A program made the position numbers and the translations under genes. The notes beneath the pieces were generated by a model, which saw nothing but the letters and a program-made list of their open reading frames with translations, ran no database searches and was not told the origin of the DNA. 64,000 nt of DNA from Marsupella aquatica (taxonomy: Eukaryota; Marchantiophyta): the NCBI GenBank assembly GCA_973895155.1, contig OZ316900.1:62001-126000 (forward strand). The letters run 5' to 3'. The first letter of the stretch is position 1, and each line of letters starts with the position of its first letter. Shown here one piece after another: positions 49,178 through 64,000 of this stretch.

Positions 49178-50164
49178 TCAAGGGAGCCATTCGAAGGCTA
49201 CTAGAACACCAGATACAAAGACTACCCATGCTAATGATAAAGGCAAGAATACTTTCCAGCCAAGTCTCATTAATTGATCATAACGATATCGTGGAAATGC
49301 TGCGCGGACCCATATATATACAAACGAGAGGAAAAGAACCTTTATACTGAACCAGATAGAGCCCGGAATTACCCGGAAAATAGGAATATCCAGGATGGGC
49401 AGCCAACCTCCTAGGAAAAGCAATGTACAGAGACTACTCATTAAGATCATATTAGCATACTCCCCCAGAAAGAAAAGAGCAAACCCCATAGCAGAATATT
49501 CCACATTGTAGCCCGCCACGAGTTCTGCCTCGGCCTCTGGTAGATCGAAAGGAGCTCGATTTGTTTCTGCTAAACAAGAAATGAAAAACATGAGAAACAC
49601 AGGAAACAAGGGAAAAACAAACCATATCCGTGTTTGCGCTAGAACAATCTCGCTAAAATTGCAGGAACCTGCGCATAGTATGACGGATATCAGAAGCAAT
49701 CCTATGGAAACTTCGTAGGAAACCATTTGAGCGGCAGATCGTAATGCTCCCAAAAAAGCATACTTGGAGTTACTTGCCCAGCCTGCCGTAATAATTCCAT
49801 ACACTCCGAGTGAAGATATCGCAAATAGATACAAAACCCCAACATTTAGATCTGAAAAAACCATACCATAATCGAAGGGGATGACAGCCCAAGCGCACAA
49901 AGCCAGTGTAAACGTCAGAACGGGTGCCATTAGAAAAATAAAAATATTCGCGCTACTAGGCAAAATTGGCTCTTTCATCATGAGCTTCAAACCATCTGCT
50001 AAAGGTTGCAACAGTCCCAAAATGCCGACTACGTTCGGTCCTTTTCTCCTTTGCATAGACGCCATGACTTTTCGTTCTGCTAGTACTAAGAACGCGACGC
50101 CCAATAACAGGGGTATTATAATTCCAAGTATCTTAGCGACAAGACCAATTAGATAAATTTTCAT
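49178..50164 (-). CDS. nad1: NADH dehydrogenase subunit 1
   Basis: The 328-residue product is the complex I membrane subunit that forms the quinone channel together with the peripheral arm. About eight hydrophobic membrane segments are visible. Conserved motifs are [17 protein letters not shown] near residue 30 and [18 protein letters not shown] near 205, a loop lining the quinone site. The ATG at 50164 begins MKIYLIG. The gene is uninterrupted, as in Marchantia and unlike vascular plants. Codons such as [19 protein letters not shown] segments read normally, so few edits are needed here. Confidence 0.97.
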   Translation of the reverse strand: MKIYLIGLVAKILGIIIPLLLGVAFLVLAERKVMASMQRRKGPNVVGILGLLQPLADGLKLMMKEPILPSSANIFIFLMAPVLTFTLALCAWAVIPFDYGMVFSDLNVGVLYLFAISSLGVYGIITAGWASNSKYAFLGALRSAAQMVSYEVSIGLLLISVILCAGSCNFSEIVLAQTRIWFVFPLFPVFLMFFISCLAETNRAPFDLPEAEAELVAGYNVEYSAMGFALFFLGEYANMILMSSLCTLLFLGGWLPILDIPIFRVIPGSIWFSIKVLFLSFVYIWVRAAFPRYRYDQLMRLGWKVFLPLSLAWVVFVSGVLVAFEWLP

Positions 50165-52860
50165 ATTTGTTGGCTTTTTCTTTTATTTATTGTGACCGAA
50201 ATGAATTACGTAGTAATGGCATAACTGAAAGATTGGTCATCTTGGATTATCCGTAAAATTACATAATAAACTCACCGGGAGTAAGACGAAGGGAGTAAGA
50301 CGAAGGTCCTGATTCAACAGATAACTGGCCGCACTCCTTGGGGATTTACGATTGGAGCGCTTCGCGAAAGGGGGCGCGTAGCACTCGATCAGAGGGAGAG
50401 CGCTTTACCGTTAGAGGGCGCGACGAAAGAAACACTACGTGCCGCCGCCTTCTCTTCTCAGCCATTTCGGCGAAGTGCGCGGAAATCTACGAGCCATTTC
50501 CGACCTCTCGGTCCTTCGTAAACTCGACCCCTTCTTCCTACAAGCGCTGTTCCTCCGGTCAAGTGCTTGCTGCGCACCTGCCCCCTAAGCCGAGGGCTTC
50601 GGTTATGATAGAAAATTCGTAAAACTGAAGGTACTGTAGAGGCAGGGCCTTGGTAGCCTTATCAAAGTCCGGTGAGACACTCCGCCACTTCTTTAGCCTT
50701 TTCGAGCTTATCATGTAAATCGGGCAAAGACTCGAAGTCATTCACTTTGATCTCTATCCCCCCCTCCCAACGCGGAGTGAGCGGCAGCTCGCACCGCTGA
50801 TTTCGTGCTCCATCCGTTTGATAATGAGATCCGAGATTGTACTCGGTCTACAGACTGAATAACTTCTACATAGATATGACCCAATCATAATATCCATAAA
50901 ACAGAAGACCCGGGCGTGGATCAATCGGTAACCGAGTTCTAATAACCAGGTGCCTAGTTCCTTAGTGTCCCGGATTGCTGCTTAATAGCATCCAAACGAG
51001 TTTTCGGGGCTTGGAGTATGATTCTAGGTGATGAGTTTTGCACCTTATGGGAAATTTCGACGGGTACACCAACGCTCATAAGCCGGGTAAAGCGCTCTAC
51101 GACGTTCAACGTCATGACCGTCTCTGGATCCTGCTGCGTTTACTTGAACGCCCACGCAAGCATCAATACCTACTACCAGCTCGTCCTGGGACCACGGCCA
51201 ATGGATTCAGACCTGGGCACCGGTCCCAGAGAGGTTTGCAGCCGCTCCATAAATTTTAGTATATATCTGGCGCCGGAGACATTTCTGCCGTGTCCAGTTT
51301 CATATCCCGGCCCCGCACAACCTCCACCAGGAGTTGACAGGGGAACCGGGACGACTATCCGGTCCGCTATGTAGTTGAAGATCCTTTGGCTAAAGCCGCC
51401 AGTGGAGGAAGAAGCGCCAATAAGCGCGCGTTACCGGCTACCTATCATAGTATTTCCGCGGACATAGCCTCTTCTAAATTATGTTCTTCCGGTGTCGTCC
51501 CGACTGCCTGTTTGAACGTGGATAAAGGGTAAACTGTCGGAAATCAAAATAAGATTACCGATCGATCAGGTGGGTGGGTTCGGGGCTCGTATGCAACTCC
51601 CTGAGAGTTGTGGTAATGGTATTTTCTGTACCAATACATGTTATAAGAGGGGGCAAGCTTTCTTTGTTGCCCCAGGCCTCCTCGTTCAATTGAAGCTTTT
51701 TTGGGCGCGATTAATCGGATTAATCCCCAAAATACAAGCTCGTAGGGATCTTATTTGGTCGGGATCGCTGTTCGTGAAATCCGTTATAAATAACTACGGG
51801 CATTCGTAACCATTCCATTCGGGGCAATGGGACAAATAATAATGGAAAAAAACGAGTCTTGCAAGAGGTTGGAAAGCATAATCCGTTTTTAACCAAAGCG
51901 GTTTGCTAGGGGCAAAACCACAACAAACACGGCTGATGATAAAATACCAGCCGGAGACACGTGGATTATCTCAGGCAACAGCCCGAGAATCGGCAAAATG
52001 AAAAACCAGTAAACATTCATTTTATATTACGTTTTACTCACGGGTTCCTGAGATCCGCGCGATGGGGGGCAGCTTGCGTTACCCCTGAGATTTAAGCGGC
52101 GTACAGCTTCAAACCGCTTGTATTGAACCTTTTCTCGATGGTGCGTATGACGCGGCGTGGGTCTTTATTCCGTTGCTCGAACCAACCTCGGTCAACAAAA
52201 TTTTTAGCCGGACCCTTATGTCTAATTTCATATTGATTTTCTTTATTTTTTCATCCGCAAACGGAGCCATGAAATGGCTATAATCTCGAAAGATTCCTAT
52301 CAATAGATATTATCCGAAACTGGATCCTCAAGGATAAGATTGCTAGTAAAAAAGGAATCCGTGTCTTTATAATGGCAGTTTCCACCCCCAATGCAGGGAT
52401 ACATAGGAAGACGGGCGTGTGCCATTGTAGCCGCGGCGGCTATTTGAATAGCAACATTGGATTGGACACACTTCTTTTTTTTTAGTTGGGCCGCTGCCGC
52501 ATCGTTTAAAATCTCCGACTGCCAATCAATCGTAACTCGTCCATGTATGTGATTAGAAATTTTTTTTTTCTCGTCTGAGAGGTTTTTGAATTCCTGAGAA
52601 TTCCAAAGGATTCAAAAGTTTACCCCGTATGTATGTTCGACTTACCGAAAAATTAGGAATTTGCGATAGGCTGGAACAATTGCCAATCTATGTATATTAA
52701 CCAACGGATTGAACAAGAGCGAAAACAGGTGCTTCACTTTGTTATATTACGATCTTTCAAGAAAAGATTTGGGAGGTTTGTCAACTGGGGGATTATAGAA
52801 TCTTGCCGATTCAGTGGGTATAGAACCTATAAATAAATCTGACTTGGATCGATAAAAAAA
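50165..52860. other. Spacer upstream of nad1, first part
   Basis: A copy of the dispersed repeat lies at 50448-50530 (tctcagccatttcggcgaag and gagccatttccgacc). A tRNA-like segment near 50910-50960 (caatcggtaaccgag) lacks a T-arm. Plus frames 51018-51374 and 51570-51809 have no recognisable domain. No gene can be supported. Confidence 0.45.
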
Positions 52861-53070
52861 ATCCCGAGACGCGCTTGAGCAACTGCGCGATTTGTATGTT
52901 AAATATTCTGCGGATGACGCTAATAAACTGGTTTCAATCTATATATCTTTTGCGAATCTGGTGCGCCGGGTTCAGAATGAAGTGATTGGAATTCCAATAG
53001 AAGATTGCATTACCCAGAGTGAGATTCCAATGACCATTGGCAGTTCGGTGGCACTTACTTCGTAAAAGTG
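52861..53070 (+). other. Coding-like fragment, unrecognised
   Basis: The plus strand reads about 65 residues without a stop: [20 protein letters not shown], then [16 protein letters not shown] and [14 protein letters not shown], followed by a stop near 53064 and further short open stretches. The even amino-acid composition suggests a decayed gene. A plasmid-type DNA polymerase or similar is possible but not demonstrable by eye. Confidence 0.3.
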
Positions 53071-54857
53071 GATTTACAGTCAAGGGTCCAATAAGATTTA
53101 TTTTGCCATAAGGTAGATAAATTTGGGTGTTTTCGTTTTCGATACAAATTATATGCATGTAAATGTTCATTAATACTGTTTCACTGTTCCAGATTTATGT
53201 TGAGCAATGTCAAAATTAGAATGCAATTCCGAAAACAAAGATAAATTACTTCATTTATTTTTGTAAGCCAGATTGAAATTTATCTTTGTTCCTTCCCACG
53301 TCAAACTATTCACAATTCAGCATTTCCGGCAAGGCGGGAGAGCCCCCCCCCCCCACTCATACGGCTATTGATTCGCAGAGTTGTTATGGAACCGCACTTA
53401 GGGATTTCATACTTTGTGTCGGGTTACCAACCATTTACAGGTTGGACCCGAACCAAGTGCTGGGTCTTGCTTAAGAATTAAATTTGCTCAACAGCATCGC
53501 GGGAGCCCACACAAACAGTCCTAGCCCTTCCTCCGATTTTGTAAATAATATCATATAGATATATGAATAAATAAAATATCGATATATTTATTTATTGCAG
53601 AAAAGCATAATGAGCGTATATATGCGGCATGGTTTACAAAATTATTAAATATTAATACTGTTGTACCGTCATTTTACAATCTATGCGTCCCATTGACTAA
53701 TATCATTCAGTATTTCTAATCGGGGGCGGGAAAGAAAAAAGCGTTAACCCAGTAATAGATTGGCGAGTGTGAAGTGCTTCATTAATCATCCATGGACCCG
53801 GAGCCTTTGCTGTATTACTGCATGCAATACAGTTTTAATTAAACGCCTCGACTCCTCTCGAGCTCGTCCACCAACTTTATCGCCATTTGCTAGAACGTGA
53901 GTCTATGTTTTGATAAGTTCGATTGTTTCTCTATACTCCGTCTGCAACTATTGCCTCTAAGCATTGATCGATATCCGCGCACTTATTATGTTTATCGGAG
54001 GAATATAAGCCACTAGTTTGAGATTGAATAATGCGTTATGAAAGTGATAATGCCATTATGTATTTGCTTTGGGAGTAGGACGAAGTGGCTAGAAATGTGT
54101 TTGATGTGGCGAAGGTCTCGCCGAGTGGAAACAGTTTCATTGATTTGTCTGTGAGTGACTACGTTAGTGTAAATGAGATGTTGTGGGCCAGGGAGGGCTG
54201 TGGGACAGTGGACTATCGCGGCCGCGACGCGCCTCCTCATATTCAGCCGTTTTCGGCATGTTCTGCAAGTTATTGAATCGCGTACCCACGTAGCGATTGT
54301 GAGCGAATAAGTATCGAAAATGGGCTTTCCGAGAATACATAACCTCTTAAATTAAGGCGCGTAGCGTTTGTAAAGTGTTTTAGTTTTGTACAGGGAAAAA
54401 TTAAAAATAAGGTACTTTAAGAGCCTGAATGGTAGAAAAGGTAGAAAATTGCCAGCGTCAGAAAATATTACCAGATCCGTTCTTCTCATCGGTGCTGGCC
54501 TCGATCATCGGTCCATTTCGGCTTACCATCGGCGGGCATTTTCTCCGTCATCGAAAAGGGATACAAGGAATTGGAATCATAATAAGGTAAACATCCGTAT
54601 GTCCACCATAAAAAGCGTTTCTTAGGGTCTTCCAAGGCCTTCTCCGGGAACTTTTAGCATAATAGATAGTTAGAGCGAAAAATCTTCGTAATGACTAAGG
54701 CTAAAACAGACAAATGACCTTGTTATATATGCGCCAAACTTATGAGATGTTGAGCTTTTTGCATAACATCGGCCCCGGGTCCATTTTATTACCTTCATCC
54801 CTGCCCCGTGCTTTCCCTACGACATGAGGAGGGGGGGGCGAAGCTATATGCTTCGCC
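53071..54857. other. Spacer between cox3 and the nad1 upstream region
   Basis: No gene is recognised. It includes a C run at 53346-53357, AT-rich DNA near 53540-53680, and two short plus frames (54085-54276, 54386-54625) without motifs. Confidence 0.5.
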
Positions 54858-57432
54858 CTAATTTCCGCCCCACCAATATATAGAAACGAAGGGAAAAAGC
54901 CATACAACATCGACAAAATGCCAATAAAAAGCGGCTGCTTCAAAGCCAAAGTGATGCTTCGGGGTAAAATGACCCAGATATTGACGAATCCCACATATTA
55001 TTAAGAAAATAGTACCTATAATGACATGAAATTGAGATAGGTAGGCTCTTTCAAGCTTCCCCCCCCTAAGAACCGCACGTGCGAGTTTCCCCGCATGCGG
55101 CTCAAGCAACGGAGAGTTAGTTCAGGCCCCGGTTAACCTGGGCCCGCGACTCGACGACTGTTGGTGCGCTTTGCGCCCATGATGCACTATGCTATCACCA
55201 AAGTGTTCTGTAACTCTGCGAGTTGGTTATGCCGCAACTGCGCGATTGGCCGATATTTACACGCGCACTGCTCGTAGTTATTCACCCGAATTGCGCGTGG
55301 TGAGTGGCTTTCTCAGTGTTTCGTCACTCAGGATTCAGGTCAGCACCGAAGGCGAAATGTAGATTGTTCTAGACCGGTAGAGTCAGCCCTACGACCCCCT
55401 GGGTAGAGTGTGGCGCCCGATAGGGGGGGTAGGGGCCGCCGCCTACTTCGATTGGCTTTTTGAATCGTCTTCTGCCCATTGGACGGTATCCGATCTCACG
55501 ATCAAACCTCCCGACGCCGGGGAGCCCATTGGGTTTACCCTGTTGACATTTCGACTCTAATGCAAGGTTTCAGATCCCGTGCTATACTCCGGTGATCATT
55601 TGCCGATCGGGGCACGCACCGATTCACCGTGTCCCAAATCACATCCGGCCCCCCTACTCAATGAAAACTCGTCGTAGGTGCGGTTTTACGGAACGTCCTT
55701 GCACAGTTCACTTGCGTTGATCAGTAGCCTTGGCACTCCCAGCGGGTTGTATGCTATATCATAAACTTTTTACTTTGTCCCTCACGCTTCGAGCCCTCTC
55801 CGTTTCCAGGAGCGCAGGGTGAGGTAGGAGCATCCCGTCGGCGGGGATGGCGATATAGTCCGGTGGGCTATACGCATTGTCTTATGTCCTTCAAGTCGCA
55901 CAACCATGAAACCCTGTGGCTAAAAAAAACGTAGAACCATAAATTCCATCAGAAATAGTGGAGGGGGCCTCTATATATTCAATTCCTTGAAACCCAGTAA
56001 AGACTAAAGCCAGTAAAACGGTAGCTATTAAAGCGTAAACTGCTTGTTGTTTTAAACCGGCGAGTATAGCATGATGAGCCCAAGTTACGGCAGCTCCAGA
56101 TGAAAGTAGAATAAGGGTATTTGGAAAAGGAATTCCCCAAGGATCTAAAACAGAAATACCTTTTGGGGGCCAGATAGCTCCGATCTCAACCGTAGGTGCC
56201 AGAGAAGAATGGAAGAAAGCCCGAAAGAAAGCTAAAAAAAACATGACTTCAGAAACGATGAAGAGAATCATACCATAGCGAAGTCCTAATTGGACCACAA
56301 ATGTATGATGTCCTTCGTAGGTGGATTCACGTACGACATCGCGCCACCATACAAAGTAGGGGTCAGTCGGGTCTTTCAACACATCTGCCCTCCGAACCGT
56401 ACGAGAGGCTTTCACCTCAAACAGCTCTCACCTTCGATCTCCACTTATAACTATGAACTTTAAATCTTATGATTCAAATCTCTATGGGAGGGACCATCCG
56501 AAGGCGTTGTAGCATAAATTTACTAGCTTACCTGAGATGGATTCATAACTAAATGCCGGGATTACTCCCAGCCAGGATAAGCTTGATTCTGTTCCGAATA
56601 ATGGAGATACGAACGCGGACGGACCATTCGACTTTATGGGCGGCTGATTGGCCGCGCCGCTGAGACGAGACAATGTCTCGACATCCAACACCTCTACGGT
56701 AGAACAGTGCGATCGATAGCTAGGCTCCTTGACTGCCAGGCTGGACTGCCACATCCGAAGCTATTACGAGCCCTCCGAACCCCATCACCCGATGGGTTAT
56801 TTCCCCGACTCAACATAGTACTTATTTTTGTGTCTTTGGGGAGACAATGATCCAGAAGGGTTTAGGCCCCTGCGCAATTAGCTGATCTCTCAGCTAGTTC
56901 CTTGTCGGAGTGCCCCACGGTCTTTCAGGTACTGTACACACACCATGTATTGTGGACCGTTTCAGCCTCCGAGGCCTACTTACCGTGCTCTTGCCGTAAT
57001 ATTCTGCTTGAGACAGGAGGAGCTATGTGACGCGAGCATTGCGTATCAAGTTAGTTATCCTAGCCCTACCTCCTGCTCTTTCAGAGCATCTTAGCGGTGG
57101 CAGCCCCACAGTTCTCTGATTGAAACTTGCTGCTTCCAAGTAAGCCATGTTACTATGGCTCATCTGCAAGTTGAGCCTGTGTCCTAGCTTATAAGCTAGC
57201 CTGAACGGCACAGAAAAGAGTGGATAGCTCCTCCTGTCGTACGATGTATCTCCGGGCGCACCATGGTATATAAGATCATTCCCAAGCCTAAACAAAGAAG
57301 TGTTCCGCCTCCCGTGAAAGAGTGCATGTACATAACACCACCAATAGTGCTTGCCAAGGCTCCGAGTGAACCCAAAAGAGGCCATGGGCTGGGATCTACT
57401 AAATGAAAAGGATGTTTTTGAGAGACACTCAT
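54858..57432 (-). CDS. cox3: Cytochrome c oxidase subunit 3, three exons
   Basis: Minus-strand exons are 57432-57262, 56355-55902 and 55030-54858, giving 265 codons plus stop, the standard length. The product is the seven-helix accessory core subunit of complex IV. Typical segments are [18 protein letters not shown] at the start, [16 protein letters not shown] in exon 2, and [20 protein letters not shown] in exon 3. Introns follow nt 171 and 625, both known liverwort sites. Editing is implied by CGG (56223-56221) for Trp in FFWAFFHSS, CCA for Leu in IPFLNT and TCC-type Ser for Phe in EAPFTIS. A partial cox2 copy lies immediately upstream. Confidence 0.97.
55031..55901 (-). other. cox3 group II intron after nt 625
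   Basis: It starts gtgcgacttgaagg, ends ctcaat, and has domain V at 55105-55065 (gagccgcatgcgggg, then cgcacgtgcggttct). It is ORF-less, 871 nt, and closely related to the rrn26 intron (6632-7378): shared segments include gtgcgacttgaaggrcat, agtgaactgtgc, gtgatttgggacacg and caacagggtaaacccaatgg. The cox3 copy has about 120 extra bases near its 3' end. Confidence 0.93.
56356..57261 (-). other. cox3 group II intron after nt 171
   Basis: The intron starts gtgcgcccggag and ends ctgacccctac, with domain V near 56441-56390 (gagctgtttgagg, then cgtacggttcgg). Its 5' part is nearly identical to the cox1 intron after nt 178, including gctatccactctt and cacaggctcaacttgcag. It has no maturase ORF; a short remnant ([16 protein letters not shown] near 56740-56690) matches the upstream region of the cox1 intron 2 ORF ([16 protein letters not shown]), showing that the ORF was deleted. 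Confidence 0.93.
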
Positions 57433-57445
57433 AATTGGTATTTTG

Positions 57446-57550
57446 TTTGCTTTTTAGTCTAATTTATTGGATACCCAAGAAACATAATCATTCGAATAAA
57501 AAGCTTCTACGACAATAGGCATAAAAGCATGATTAGTTACACCGCGTAGG
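57446..57550 (-). pseudogene. cox2: Second copy of the cox2 3' end, upstream of cox3
   Basis: The minus strand reads [21 protein letters not shown] and ends NKLD-stop, nearly identical to the true cox2 end at 57635-57720. The trailer ctaaaaagcaaacaaaat is also copied. The upstream join is out of context (LRGV instead of CSELCG), so only about 100 bp were duplicated in tandem. Confidence 0.9.
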
Positions 57551-57634
57551 TTTTGAGAGATGAAACAGTCAAGCAAGTCGGCGGGGATCAAACGCACGGA
57601 AAAGCAAAATGGAAGACGGTATTTTGTTTGCTTT

Positions 57635-62651
<5,017 letters not shown>

Positions 62652-63398
62652 TCAGTGTTGGTTAGAGGGGGCTAGTTGCCTCCTATAAACTCGTATAATC
62701 GATGCGTAAAAAATGGTCAACTCTATTATAAAATAAATAGGTAAGCAAGCGACGATTTGACACCAGATATCCGGAGGTGTAAAAAAAGCTGCTACGAAAA
62801 GCGAAAAAACCATGAAAAAACGACGATTTTTTATAAGGGTTTTCACTCCTCTCGATTCCAGCAAACAAATCACAAGTACAGGTACTTGAGAGCATATTGA
62901 TGAAATAAATAAGATACGAACGGTTAACATAATATAGTCAAAAATCTTAGGTTGTGACTTTATTATAAGTAAATTAGTTGATGTTGTATTTAATTCGTAT
63001 AAAAAGTGCCAAACGTTGGGAACTACCCAAACAAAAGTCACGAGAAAAAACAGAAAGAAGCAAAAACCACTTAAGTAAAACAATTTATTGTATTTCTGTC
63101 TCTGTTCTTCATAGCAACTGGGCATCAAAAAACACCAAATTTGATAACCCAGGAAAGGAAATAGAAAGTAAAAGCATGATATTAAAGACGTAGTAACATA
63201 TGTGCTCAAGGCCTCCGTTAATTGTGTACAAATGAAAGATAAGTCTGAATAAGGCAAACTAGGAAAGGGTTTAGCTAATAGAAAAATGAACTCTTCCGAG
63301 AACCAATAACACGTAAACCATGTAAAACTAGAGCAAATCAATATCCAAAAAAAACGAATTCGAACTTCCTCCAAAATAGTTTTTAATACAAAATTCAT
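62652..63398 (-). CDS. tatC: Twin-arginine translocase subunit TatC (MttB)
   Basis: The 248-residue protein is the mitochondrially encoded TatC/MttB, an inner membrane protein for export of folded proteins such as the Rieske subunit. About six hydrophobic segments are visible. The conserved region [20 protein letters not shown] near residue 83 and the segment [17 protein letters not shown] ([10 protein letters not shown] near 205) are family features. An ATG start is present at 63398, whereas in many plants the start codon of this gene is unclear. It precedes cox2 on the same strand with 523 bp between. Confidence 0.93.
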   Translation of the reverse strand: MNFVLKTILEEVRIRFFWILICSSFTWFTCYWFSEEFIFLLAKPFPSLPYSDLSFICTQLTEALSTYVTTSLISCFYFLFPFLGYQIWCFLMPSCYEEQRQKYNKLFYLSGFCFFLFFLVTFVWVVPNVWHFLYELNTTSTNLLIIKSQPKIFDYIMLTVRILFISSICSQVPVLVICLLESRGVKTLIKNRRFFMVFSLFVAAFFTPPDIWCQIVACLPIYFIIELTIFYASIIRVYRRQLAPSNQH

Positions 63399-63602
63399 TA
63401 TATTTCGTCATGTGTTGAACCTGATCAAAACCAGGAAAACGCAAAGCAAAAAAAAATATTTTTTGTTTGTTTTATTCCATCGGACCCTTTCCCTCCTTTC
63501 GGCCTCCATTCGCGATGCGAATAAAGCGGGAGAGGAGAAAGAAGCAAGCTTCTTTCTTCTCTGGAATTCACTTTTTTTTTGCGAAATGGTTAGTAATGTG
63601 CC
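63399..63602. other. tatC upstream spacer with A/T palindrome
   Basis: It contains gcaaaaaaaaatatttttt (63446-63464) of the A/T palindrome family and a TTTTTTTTGCG segment at 63570-63579. This is probably the leader of tatC and a region between divergent transcripts. No gene is recognised. Confidence 0.5.
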
Positions 63603-63676
63603 GCATTCTTAGCTCAGTTGGATAGAGCAACAACCTTCTAAGTTGAAGGTCACAGGTTCAAATCCTGTAGGATGCG
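63603..63676 (+). tRNA. trnR: tRNA-Arg (UCU)
   Basis: A full cloverleaf of 74 nt is present: acceptor gcattct with aggatgc, D-arm agctcagttggatagagc, anticodon loop ctTCTaa on stem caacc/ggt-type pairs, and T-arm acagg-ttcaaat-cctgt. The anticodon UCU decodes AGA/AGG. It is transcribed away from tatC. Confidence 0.95.
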
Positions 63677-63822
63677 TAAGGTGTGCAATGAATAATAGAT
63701 ATCAACGGTACATCCTTCTACTTGTTCGATCAGTCCATAGGAACAACGGTACACGCGTGGATTGACCTATTTTTCGTCAGAGTCCCATTGCACCGCCGGA
63801 AAATAGAAGCTTACTCATCATA

Positions 63823-63905
63823 GGGAGAGTGGCCGAGTGGTTAAAAGCGACAGACTGTAAATCTGCTGAAGGTTTTCTACGTAGGTTCGAATCCTGTCTC
63901 TCCCA
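63823..63905 (+). tRNA. trnY: tRNA-Tyr (GUA)
   Basis: The 83-nt class II-like tRNA has acceptor gggagag with ctctccc, discriminator A, D-arm with ggccgagtggtt, anticodon loop ctGTAaa on stem cagac/tctg, a long variable arm, and T-arm with ggttcgaatcc. It follows trnR by about 145 bp. Downstream to 64000 there is only a spacer ending in a TA microsatellite. Confidence 0.96.
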
Positions 63906-64000
63906 AGTATACTTCGTATTTGAAAAATGGAGGCGAAGCACATGTTTTGTGCTTAACCCTTCATGCAATTGAATAGAGTGGATAAATATATATATATATA

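Noticed and set aside
50910-50985. tRNA-like segment with caatcggtaac
   Set aside because: It resembles part of trnfM but has no T-arm and no acceptor pairing.
57023-57385. 120-codon minus-strand frame overlapping cox3 exon 1
   Set aside because: It is in another frame than cox3 and continues into conserved intron RNA shared with cox1 intron 2.

Overview
This window is part of a plant mitochondrial genome, most likely from a liverwort. The sequence shows rrn18, rrn5 and rrn26, five tRNA genes or candidates, and ten protein genes typical of plant mitochondria: atp4, cox1, atp1, nad9, cob, nad1, cox3, cox2, tatC and the intron-borne maturases. Spliced exons give full-length proteins when introns are placed after these coding nucleotides: cox1 44, 178, 375, 511, 726, 1113 and 1302; cob 372, 783 and 824; cox2 97 and 247; cox3 171 and 625. 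From memory, this set and the 183-codon atp4 directly before cox1 match the Marchantia polymorpha mitochondrial genome. Unlike Marchantia, rrn18 and atp1 are uninterrupted here. Many conserved Trp, Leu, Phe, Cys and Tyr codons are written as Arg, Ser, Pro or His codons one C-to-T step away, so C-to-U RNA editing is strongly implied. That points to a liverwort outside the unedited complex-thalloid group. The species is not identified.

Layout: about 1-9350 on the plus strand holds rrn18, a degenerate copy of the cox1 3' end, trnM, rrn5 and rrn26 with one group II intron. About 10670-26850 (plus) holds trnfM, atp4 and cox1, which has eight exons and seven introns (group II after 44, 178 and 511; group I after 375, 726, 1113 and 1302). 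About 26850-30380 is a spacer with decayed coding-like sequence, a tRNA-like structure and an orphan group II intron fragment. About 30383-63400 on the minus strand holds, in transcription order from high to low coordinates, tatC, cox2, cox3, nad1, cob, a maturase fused to a copied nad9 5' end, nad9 and atp1. The right edge carries trnR(UCU) and trnY(GUA) on the plus strand.

The protein genes encode complex I (nad1, nad9), complex III (cob), complex IV (cox1, cox2, cox3), ATP synthase (atp1, atp4) and twin-arginine export (tatC). Expression depends on removing thirteen or more introns. At least five maturase-type reading frames are intact as ORFs, one more is a pseudogene, and two have altered reverse-transcriptase active sites. 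Several introns are paralogous between genes (rrn26 with cox3, cox1 with cox3, cox2 with cob), so maturases may act across genes.

Spacers are large and contain dispersed GC-rich repeats, A/T-stem palindromes, repeated gene ends and unrecognised decayed reading frames. I saw no CRISPR array, no insertion sequence with transposase and no clearly novel multi-gene system. The most unusual items are the nad9-maturase chimera, the repeat families that enter introns, ORFs and possibly rrn26, and a decayed P-loop ATPase-like region near 27.4-28.1 kb.
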